NCBI RefSeq assembly: GCF_018207095.1
Contig: NZ_QOCZ01000027.1
Span: forward strand, 1 to 48,916
DNA from: Nocardiopsis sp. MG754419
Lineage (GTDB): Bacteria; Actinomycetota; Actinomycetes; Streptosporangiales; Streptosporangiaceae
Direction of reading: 5' to 3'
Length of the DNA stretch: 48,916 nucleotides
Below are positions 15,617 to 21,964 of the stretch, one piece after another (position 1 is the first letter of the stretch; every line of letters begins with the position of its first letter). The notes beneath the pieces were generated by a model. It ran no database searches, was not told the DNA's origin, and worked only from the letters and a program-made list of their open reading frames with translations. The position numbers and the translations under genes were made by a program.

Positions 15617-17293
15617 ATGGAACAGTCGCTACGCGGGAAGTCCGCGTCACGAGAACCCGTCGCGAACGTGCGTCCCCCCACGGATCGTCCGACGACACCG
15701 GCGACCGAGCCCGTCCCCGACTACCCCCCGCGCCCCGTCGTCCGCAGGATCATGGTCGGCCTGGTGCTGGCCATGCTCACCTCGATGCTCACCAACTCGA
15801 TCATCGGGACGGCCCTGCCCACGATCATGGGCGAACTCGGCGGTCAGGACCGGTTGGCCTGGGTCGCCACCGCCGCCCTGCTCACCATGACCGCCTCCAC
15901 CCCCGTCTGGGGCAAGCTCTCCGACCTGTGGGGCCGCAAGCTCCTCTTCCAGGTGGCCCTGGGCATCTTCATCGTCGCCTCGTTGGCCGCGGGGTTCGCG
16001 CAGGACATCAACTGGCTCATCGCCGCCCGCGCCCTCCAGGGGCTGGGCGTCGGCGGACTCGCCACGCTGCCCAACATCATCCTGGGCGACGTCGTCTCCC
16101 CGCGTGAGCGCGGCCGTTACAGTGGCCTGATCGGCATGGTCTTCGGTGTGTCCACCGTGCTGGGCCCACTGGTCGGCGGGTTCCTGGTGGACAGCCCCCT
16201 GGGATGGCGCTGGTGCTTCCTCATCACCGTCCCGCTCGCCGTGGTGGCCTTCACGGTCATCCAGTTCATGTTCCGGATGCCGTTCGCGCCGCGCCGCAAG
16301 GCACCGGTGGACTGGTGGGGCGCCTCCCTGATCTTCAGCGCCGCGAGCACGGTGATCGTGCTGCTCAGCCTGGGCGGCACCCAGATCCCCTGGAACTCTC
16401 CGGCCGCCTACGCCATGGGGATCGCCTCGGTGCTGCTCACCGTCCTCGCGGTCGTGGTCGAGCGTCGTGCCGCCGAGCCCATCATCCCCACCCGCCTGTT
16501 CCGGGACCGCACGTTCGTGCTGGCCTCCGCCGGGTCGGTGACCGTCGGCATGATGATGTTCGGCCTCATCATCTACATGCCGCAGTACCTGCAGATGGTC
16601 CACGGCATGAGCCCCACGGTCTCCGGCCTGATGACGCTGCCGTTGGTGGGGTCCTTCCTCGTCACCTCGATCGGTTCCGGGTACGCCATCAGCGGCTCCG
16701 GCCGATGGAAGGTCTACCCGGTGGTGGGCATGGTGTTGTGCGTCATCGGTTTCACGGTGCTGAGCATGGCGCAGATCGACCCCGGGCTGACCACGGTCAT
16801 CGTGGGGCAGATCCTCGTGGGGCTGGGCTTCGGGCTCAACATGCAGATCCTGTTGCTGGCCACGCAGAGCTCCCTGCCGCTCCGGGACATGGCCTCGGGC
16901 ACCGCGTCGGTCACCTTCTTCCGCAACCTCGGCGGTGCCATGGGTGTGGCCGCCTTCGGAGCGGTCATGGTGGGCCGGCTCAACACCGAGCTCGCCGCCG
17001 CCTCCACCGCCGCCCGGGAGGCCCTGGCCACGGACACCGCCACCGGTGTCGACACCGGGGCCGAGGAGTTGTCGATCGGGTTGGAACAGGCGGCCGAGTC
17101 CGCCCAGGGCTCCCCCGAACTGGTGCACTCCCTGCCCGGTCCGGTCCGCGACGTGGTCGTGGGCGCCTTCGACCACGCGATGCTGGGCGTGTTCGTCGCG
17201 GGGATCCCCATCGCCGTCATCGGGTTGGTCGCGGTGTCCTTCATGAAGGGGGTGCCACTGCGCGGCGGGGGTCCGGCCCGCGACGATGACTGA
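15617..17293 (+). CDS. MFS drug transporter, DHA2/EmrB-QacA type (14 TM)
   Basis: 558 residues from ATG 15617 after GGGGGA. A disordered basic N-terminus of about 45 residues precedes 14 predicted helices. Family motifs: TNSIIGTALPTIMGELGG in TM1, motif A GKLSDLWGRK (about 98-107), ARALQGLGVGGLATLPN, the antiporter motif C GPLVGGFLVD with GWRWCFLITVP, and ASGTASVTFFRNLGGAMGVA in the second half. DHA2 members export drugs or metabolites by proton antiport. Control by the divergent TetR repressor is inferred from the promoter/operator overlap. A strong hairpin follows the stop codon. Confidence 0.92.
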   Translation: MEQSLRGKSASREPVANVRPPTDRPTTPATEPVPDYPPRPVVRRIMVGLVLAMLTSMLTNSIIGTALPTIMGELGGQDRLAWVATAALLTMTASTPVWGKLSDLWGRKLLFQVALGIFIVASLAAGFAQDINWLIAARALQGLGVGGLATLPNIILGDVVSPRERGRYSGLIGMVFGVSTVLGPLVGGFLVDSPLGWRWCFLITVPLAVVAFTVIQFMFRMPFAPRRKAPVDWWGASLIFSAASTVIVLLSLGGTQIPWNSPAAYAMGIASVLLTVLAVVVERRAAEPIIPTRLFRDRTFVLASAGSVTVGMMMFGLIIYMPQYLQMVHGMSPTVSGLMTLPLVGSFLVTSIGSGYAISGSGRWKVYPVVGMVLCVIGFTVLSMAQIDPGLTTVIVGQILVGLGFGLNMQILLLATQSSLPLRDMASGTASVTFFRNLGGAMGVAAFGAVMVGRLNTELAAASTAAREALATDTATGVDTGAEELSIGLEQAAESAQGSPELVHSLPGPVRDVVVGAFDHAMLGVFVAGIPIAVIGLVAVSFMKGVPLRGGGPARDDD

Positions 17294-17294
17294 G

Positions 17295-17315
17295 CCCGGT
17301 CATCCCATGACCGGG
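17295..17315 (+). terminator. Intrinsic terminator of the MFS gene
   Basis: CCCGGTCAT-CCC-ATGACCGGG forms a perfect 9-bp stem with a 3-nt loop, begins one base after the stop codon and is followed by TTGTT. Confidence 0.75.
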
Positions 17316-17365
17316 TTGTTCACGGGGACCGCCGTACGGGCGGCCCCGGCTCGCCCCGGGGCCGT

Positions 17366-17827
17366 TCAGAGGTAGCGGCGGAAGCCCTCGGCGGAGTTGG
17401 CGAACCCGAGGGTCTCGTAGAAGCGGTGCGCGCCCTGACGGCTCTCGTGGGAGAGCAGTTCGACCTTGTAACAGCCCGCGCGCGTGGCCCGGTCCAGGGC
17501 GTCCTCCATGAGCGCCCGACCGATGCCCTGGTAGCGGGTCTCGGGGTCGACGACGAGGTTGTCGACCACCGCCCAGGGCTGGGCGTCGTGGGTCAGGTTG
17601 GCCACCACCAGCAGATCCAGTGTGCCGATGATCTGGCCCCGGCGCTCCGCCACCAGGACGGTGCGATCGGGGTCGTTCTCCATCCGGGTCCAGGCCCGGA
17701 CGGCGGCGGAGGACATGCGAACGTGCGCGCTCTGCGTGTGGGTGGTGTCACCGAGTCCGCGCAGGAGTCGCAGGATCGCACCGAGGTCGGACCGAATGGC
17801 CGCGCGTATCATCATGGCTGTCGGCAT
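17366..17827 (-). CDS. GNAT-family N-acetyltransferase
   Basis: 153 residues from ATG 17827; in-frame ATGs at 17815 and 17812 are also possible and no ribosome binding site decides. The GNAT fold shows beta4/motif A AVVDNLVVDPETRYQGIGRA, the acetyl-CoA pyrophosphate loop being RYQGIGRALM (about 111-120), then motif B LLSHESRQGAHRFYETLGF. The acceptor substrate (amine, amino acid or protein N-terminus) cannot be predicted. It is monocistronic, between the MFS gene and the DivIVA-like gene. Confidence 0.88.
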   Translation of the reverse strand: MPTAMMIRAAIRSDLGAILRLLRGLGDTTHTQSAHVRMSSAAVRAWTRMENDPDRTVLVAERRGQIIGTLDLLVVANLTHDAQPWAVVDNLVVDPETRYQGIGRALMEDALDRATRAGCYKVELLSHESRQGAHRFYETLGFANSAEGFRRYL

Positions 17828-17884
17828 CGTAGCCCACGGCCTGCGACAAGGCGGACGTCCCCCTACAACCAGCCACAAAACGCC

Positions 17885-17911
17885 GAGGGCGGGACCGCTG
17901 GTCCCGCCCTC
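17885..17911 (-). terminator. Terminator of the DivIVA-like gene
   Basis: A perfect 12-bp stem (GAGGGCGGGACC with its complement) and 3-nt loop lie 39 bp beyond the stop of the minus-strand gene at 17950. On that strand the hairpin is followed by GGCGTTTTGTGG, giving a U-rich tail. Confidence 0.75.
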
Positions 17912-17949
17912 GTCCCGCCCAGGTGGCGGGGTACCGCGAAGAAACGTCC

Positions 17950-19212
17950 TCAGGGCTTGCGGATGACGCGCACACCCTCGTCGCCGGTCGGGGGCTGCTG
18001 CCGGCCTTCGGGACGACGGTAGATGCCGGTGATACCCGGGTCCCCGGTGTCGGACACGGGCTGCTGCGGGCCGCTCTGCGGCTGCTGCGCGGGCGTGGCC
18101 GCCTGCTGCTGACCACCGTGGTGGGGCTGCTGCGGGCCGCTCTGCGCCTGCTGCGGACCACCGGGTGCCTGCGCGGGACCGCCGGGGCGACCCTCGGGGG
18201 CCGGTCCGTTGAAGCGAGCGCCCTGCGGCGGCTGGGGCGCGGCGGTCTTGGGCTCGCCACCCTTGCCCTCGTCCTGCCGCGGTGCCTCGGCGCTCTCGGC
18301 CTGCTCGGGCTTGCCGAGCGGCGTGATGCGGACCGTCGCCTCGTCCGGGGCCTGCTGGGGCGCGGCGGCCTCGGCCTGCGCCGGGCGGGCGGACTCCGCG
18401 GTCCCGCTCTCCTGAGCCGGGGCCTCGGCGGGGGTCTTGCCCTCCGGTCCCCGACCCTCGGGCGCCTTGTTCCCCGGGGCCTTGTTCTCGGGCGCCTTGT
18501 TCTGCTGCGGGCGTCCCTGCGGGCCCTTGTCCTCGGCCGGGGCCGCGACCTCATCGCGAGACAGACCGGTCTCCAGGGCACCCGCCTTGTCCTCGGCGGT
18601 GACCAGGTCGGCCAGGGTGGAGTGCATGTCCTTCAGTCGGCGCAGCGCCTCGGCGTGCGTGGCCGTGAGGGTGGCCAGCCTGCGGTCGGCCGTGTCGTGG
18701 ATCTTCTTGGCACGGGCCTCGGCCTCGCTCAGGCGCCGTTCGCCCTCCTGCTTGGCCTGCTCCCGGAGCTGGTCCGCCTCCTTCTTGGCACCGGTGACCA
18801 TCTCCGTGGCCTCGTTGCGGGCGGTGGTGACGATCCGCTCGGCGTGCTCCTCGGCGTCCTTGCGGTGCTTGCCGGTCTCCTCCTCCGCCTTCTTCTGGGC
18901 GTCCTTCACCTCGGACTCGACCCGGGAGCGACGCTCCTTGGCCTCTTCCTCGGCGATCCGGAGGATCTCCGCCATGCGCTCGCTGATCTGCTCGTGCTCA
19001 GGCTTGACCTGGGCCTTCTCCCGAGCGATCGCGAGGTCGCGCTTGTACTGCTCCAGTTCGTCGTCCATCCGCTGGAGTCGCTCGCGGAGGTCCTTGAACT
19101 GGTTGTCCATTCGGACGTAGTAGTCGTCGACGTGCGCCTTGTCGTAGCCGCCCTTGCGCACTGTCGGGAACCTGTCTTGCTGCAGTCCGCCGCCCGGCAA
19201 CATTTCGCTCAT
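17950..19212 (-). CDS. DivIVA-domain coiled-coil protein with long Gln/Pro-rich tail
   Basis: 420 residues. The N-terminus FPTVRKGGYDKAHVDDYYVR (about 15-34) is the DivIVA membrane-curvature module. It is followed by a continuous charged coiled coil (about 35-205, heptad-rich with EEEAKERRSRVESEVKDAQK) and then a low-complexity tail (210-420) rich in Pro, Gln, Ala and Gly. The tail carries short tandem repeats (NKAPENKAPGNKAPEGRGPEG and several PQQ-rich units) and a basic end RVIRKP. In filamentous actinomycetes such proteins organise polar growth, cell-wall assembly or the tip scaffold (DivIVA, Scy, FilP). The tail could be a flexible hub or condensate-forming region, which is inference. Followed by a strong terminator; the 364-bp upstream region holds a candidate promoter. 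Confidence 0.8.
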   Translation of the reverse strand: MSEMLPGGGLQQDRFPTVRKGGYDKAHVDDYYVRMDNQFKDLRERLQRMDDELEQYKRDLAIAREKAQVKPEHEQISERMAEILRIAEEEAKERRSRVESEVKDAQKKAEEETGKHRKDAEEHAERIVTTARNEATEMVTGAKKEADQLREQAKQEGERRLSEAEARAKKIHDTADRRLATLTATHAEALRRLKDMHSTLADLVTAEDKAGALETGLSRDEVAAPAEDKGPQGRPQQNKAPENKAPGNKAPEGRGPEGKTPAEAPAQESGTAESARPAQAEAAAPQQAPDEATVRITPLGKPEQAESAEAPRQDEGKGGEPKTAAPQPPQGARFNGPAPEGRPGGPAQAPGGPQQAQSGPQQPHHGGQQQAATPAQQPQSGPQQPVSDTGDPGITGIYRRPEGRQQPPTGDEGVRVIRKP

Positions 19213-19576
19213 GTGCCTTTCATGTCCTTAACACCGTTGACTGCACGTCGCCGATGGTGTGAGTTGCCCCGTACTTGCTTCACGAACACCCAGGGGCCCC
19301 TTTTGCGATTTCTCCCCCGGGTGCCTGTTTCCCGCCCCGGCTCGGCTCGATGAGGGGCATCGGCCGAGAGCAGAGCGTCACGCCGTGGACAGAGTCCAAA
19401 CGACCAAGGTAGACACGGGCCGCGCCGTCGCGTCAAGATCTCTGACGGGTACATCGCCGTGCGAACGCCGGCCACCTTCTTACTAAGGTATGCGCGATCA
19501 TCCCCGCGCGGGGGCCGAGCGGTCAACTTCCTCCACTTCGGTCCCAGGGGAACCGACCTCGGGAAGGACGTGGAAC
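19213..19576. other. 364-bp divergent promoter region
   Basis: This lies between the DivIVA-like gene (minus) and the gamma-carbonic anhydrase gene (plus). On the minus strand TTGACG (19431-19436) and TACCTT (19406-19411), 19 bp apart, may form the DivIVA promoter, although the spacing is long. No distinct promoter is visible for the plus-strand gene apart from the lower-G+C stretch TTCTTACTAAGGTATG near 19478. No small ORF is convincing. Confidence 0.4.
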
Positions 19577-20140
19577 ATGGGAAGCACAACGGACGACGGA
19601 GGCCTGTACCGGGCCGAGGGGGCGCGCATCGGTGGCGCCCCGTTCGGCGAGCCGGACCTCCACCCCACCGCCTGGATCGCCCCGGGAGCGGTCGTGATCG
19701 GCCGCGTCCGTCTGGGCGCCGAGAGCAGTGTCTGGTACGGCTCGGTCCTGCGCGCCGACACCGAGGACATCGTGGTCGGTGACAAGGTCAACATCCAGGA
19801 CCAGTGCGGTCTGCACTCCGACCCCGGGCAGCCCGCGATCCTCCACGACAACGTGAGCCTGGGGCACAAGGCCATGGTGCACGGCGCCATCGTCGAGGAG
19901 GGGGCGCTCATCGGCATCGGCGCCATCGTCCTGGGCGGTGCCCGGGTCGGCAAGGGCGCGCTCGTGGCGGCCGGTTCGTTGGTGGCCCCGGGCAAGGTCG
20001 TCCCCCCGAACACGCTCTGGGCCGGTGTTCCCGGCAAGGTCGTGCGTGAACTGAACGATGACGACCGCCTCGTCCTGGAACACACGCCCACCGCCTACGC
20101 GGCCTACGCCGTGCAGCACCAGGACGTCGCCTGGCGCTGA
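19577..20140 (+). CDS. Gamma-class carbonic anhydrase / hexapeptide-repeat protein
   Basis: 187 residues. Left-handed beta-helix hexapeptides run from about 33 to 150 (HPTAWIAPGAVVIGRVRLGA, then SSVWYGSVLRADTEDIVVGD). The zinc histidines of Cam-type enzymes are present: one in CGLHSDPG and two in LGHKAMVHGAIVEEG. WAGVPGKVVREL and a C-terminal helix (TAYAAYAVQHQDVAWR) close the trimer unit. It probably hydrates CO2 reversibly in the cytoplasm, though several family members have other or unknown activity. The ATG at 19577 lies 25 bp after a GGAACCGACC stretch, with GGAAGGACG closer in as ribosome binding site. Monocistronic. Confidence 0.88.
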   Translation: MGSTTDDGGLYRAEGARIGGAPFGEPDLHPTAWIAPGAVVIGRVRLGAESSVWYGSVLRADTEDIVVGDKVNIQDQCGLHSDPGQPAILHDNVSLGHKAMVHGAIVEEGALIGIGAIVLGGARVGKGALVAAGSLVAPGKVVPPNTLWAGVPGKVVRELNDDDRLVLEHTPTAYAAYAVQHQDVAWR

Positions 20141-20458
20141 GGCCGGGCCCCGGGCCGCCCGGCGGATCCGATCCATGCCGGTCACGCCACCGTCACACCG
20201 CGTATGGTCCTCTCGGGGGAGAAGGGATAGAGTCTTCCGTCCCTTCCCGCCCAAGAGGAGTCGACACTGTGTGACTAGCCCGGGTGGGGGGAGGGGTGGT
20301 CCACCCGAGTCATGCGCGGCGGGTGTCGGCGAACGTAGCCTGATAAGTGCTCGCGCTCTGTGGGAGCGGTCATCGTCGCACTCGCCCCCTCACCCGAACC
20401 GCGTGGGTGATGCCGTTCTGTCCGGCGAGACCGTCGATCCCTCGGAGGTGAGCACCCG
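20141..20458. other. 318-bp structured interval
   Basis: No convincing gene. Two hairpins are visible: 20216-20249 (GGGAGAAGGGA pairing with TCCCTTCCC) and the bulged stem-loop at 20273-20311 listed separately. The last 20 bp contain the GGAGG ribosome binding site of the next gene. Confidence 0.45.
20273..20311. ncRNA. Stem-loop with G-run/C-run loop, possible small or leader RNA
   Basis: GACT (20273-20276) and CGGGTGG (20281-20287) pair perfectly with CCACCCG and AGTC (20301-20311), leaving a 4-nt bulge and a 13-nt loop. On the plus strand the loop is G-rich; on the minus strand it contains runs of C, loosely like actinobacterial 6C RNA hairpins. Transcription and direction are unknown. 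Confidence 0.25.
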
Positions 20459-20956
20459 TTGAACCACGGCACCGGGCTGCGTGACCGCCTCCACGATCAC
20501 GTCGCCCTCGACGAGATCGAACTCTACGCCGAGGTGCTCATCGCGGTCGCCGACGTCGACCACCGGCTCAGCCTCGGCGAGATCGACCGTGCCCTGGGGC
20601 TCGGCGCACGCGGTGAGGAGGGTCCCTCGGCACGGCCCGAGGACGGCGTGGGTGCGGAGCACACGCCCGGTCGGGACGCACGGACCGAACCCCACCCCGC
20701 CGAAGCCTCCGGCCCTTCGGTGTCCGAGGGGCCATCGCCGCACACCACCGCCCCCGCGCCCCGGGCGCCCGAACCACGCTCCGCGGATCCGCAGGCCGGA
20801 CTGGACGAGGCCACGCTGCCGAACCCGTTCGCCGGCAGGCCGATCCGCCGGTCGCTCCCTGCGCCGTGGATCCTGCCCCGGACCGTCGGGGAGGTCCACG
20901 CGCACGGCGCACCCCACGGGCCCCTTCTGCACAGGCTCGCGCCCTGGTACATCTGA
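20459..20956 (+). CDS. Conserved hypothetical protein with LDEIELYAEVLIAVADVD motif
   Basis: 165 residues from a TTG at 20459, chosen because CGGAGG lies 10 bp upstream. The first 55 residues (RDRLHDHVALDEIELYAEVL, then IAVADVDHRLSLGEIDRALG) match a small conserved actinobacterial protein I recall as hypothetical and usually under 90 residues. The remaining 110 residues are Pro-, Arg- and His-rich low complexity, ending in LHRLAPWYI. There is no signal peptide. The extension is unusual or may reflect weak selection on the tail. Function unknown; the following membrane protein is 148 bp away. Confidence 0.65.
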   Translation: MNHGTGLRDRLHDHVALDEIELYAEVLIAVADVDHRLSLGEIDRALGLGARGEEGPSARPEDGVGAEHTPGRDARTEPHPAEASGPSVSEGPSPHTTAPAPRAPEPRSADPQAGLDEATLPNPFAGRPIRRSLPAPWILPRTVGEVHAHGAPHGPLLHRLAPWYI

Positions 20957-21104
20957 CGGTCGGCCGGCACGGCCGCCCACGTCCTCCGGCGAAATCGGCC
21001 TGATCCGGCCACGTCCGCCCCGCTCCGGCCGCCGCGCCACCGGGTACTGAACCCTCTGGACCCCTGTCCACCGGTCATGCCCGGTCGCCCTCGCAGGAGC
21101 ACAG

Positions 21105-21854
21105 ATGAGACAACCCGAAAGCCCCCTCTCCGAGGTCGAGAGGGACCTCGCCCCCCGTGAGCACGTCGACGAGCCGAATCGGGCGCGGACGGTCACCTTC
21201 ACCATCGCCATCCTGGTGACGATCGTCTTTCTCCTGGTCACGGCCGTGGGTATCACCCGGCTCCTGTCGGACGACGCCCCCCAGGCCGTGCCGGGGACCG
21301 AGACCACCGACGAGGCGGCGGAGGGGACGGCGGGCGAGGACGCGGAGTCCGGCGAGGACGCGCGGGGGCAGGACACTCCGGCCCCCTCCGGTACCGTCTC
21401 CGATCCCGGTGCCGGTCTGGCCTTCGCGCTCCCCGGCGAGGGGTGGCAGCGGCTCGGCGACGACCAGGTCCCTCCGGAGTACAGCTCGTACACGGTGTAC
21501 GGCCCCCTGGAGGACCCCGAAGCGATCATCGTGACCGGCAGCGAGGAACTCGGTCCGCTGGAGCCGCTCGGCCTCACCGCCGTGGACATGGCGACGGACA
21601 TGGTCGAGCGGTTGGCCACCGATGACGGTGACCTGTGGATCGAACCCGACGGAGCCACCGAGGTGGACGGTCGTTCCGCCTTCGGCGCGACCATGGGCGC
21701 CGGCTCCGGCGCGGGTGACGACTCCTACGGCCGGTTCGTGGTGGTGGAGCTCGGTGGCGACCAGGGCGGGTTCATGCTGGGCCTGAACACGGGCGGGGGC
21801 GCCGAGGCCACCGAGGGCATCGACGCGGCCTTCGCGTCCGTCGGCACGCTCTGA
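21105..21854 (+). CDS. Single-pass membrane protein with extracytoplasmic domain
   Basis: 249 residues. A cytoplasmic N-terminus of about 27 residues is followed by a transmembrane helix (about 28-52, VTFTIAILVTIVFLLVTAVG), an acidic Gly/Glu/Asp linker (58-92) and a globular exported domain (98-249) opening PGAGLAFALPGEGWQRLGDD. The domain resembles the substrate-recognition modules of actinobacterial secreted proteins of the LpqN/DUF4245 sort, but I cannot assign it. The ATG follows GCAGGAGCACAG. It converges on the dual histidine kinase gene and is separated from it by a hairpin. Confidence 0.7.
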   Translation: MRQPESPLSEVERDLAPREHVDEPNRARTVTFTIAILVTIVFLLVTAVGITRLLSDDAPQAVPGTETTDEAAEGTAGEDAESGEDARGQDTPAPSGTVSDPGAGLAFALPGEGWQRLGDDQVPPEYSSYTVYGPLEDPEAIIVTGSEELGPLEPLGLTAVDMATDMVERLATDDGDLWIEPDGATEVDGRSAFGATMGAGSGAGDDSYGRFVVVELGGDQGGFMLGLNTGGGAEATEGIDAAFASVGTL

Positions 21855-21869
21855 TCGACCCCCCGGACG

Positions 21870-21902
21870 CCTCGCGGCGCCCCGGTCCAGGGCGTCGCGG
21901 GG
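21870..21902. terminator. Bidirectional hairpin terminator
   Basis: CCTCGCGGCGCCC (21870-21882) pairs with GGGCGTCGCGGGG (21890-21902) over 13 positions, two of them G-U type in RNA, with a 7-nt loop. It lies between convergent genes ending at 21854 and 21965. Confidence 0.55.
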
Positions 21903-21964
21903 CAGGGGCGAATCCACGGGTCGCGGGGTCGCGCTCCGGGCGCTCGCGAACGGCCGAAGCCGGT

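Noticed and set aside
20273-20311. Known riboswitch (cobalamin, TPP, c-di-AMP) in the 20.2-kb spacer
   Set aside because: None of the conserved boxes of these classes could be found; only a generic stem-loop is supported.
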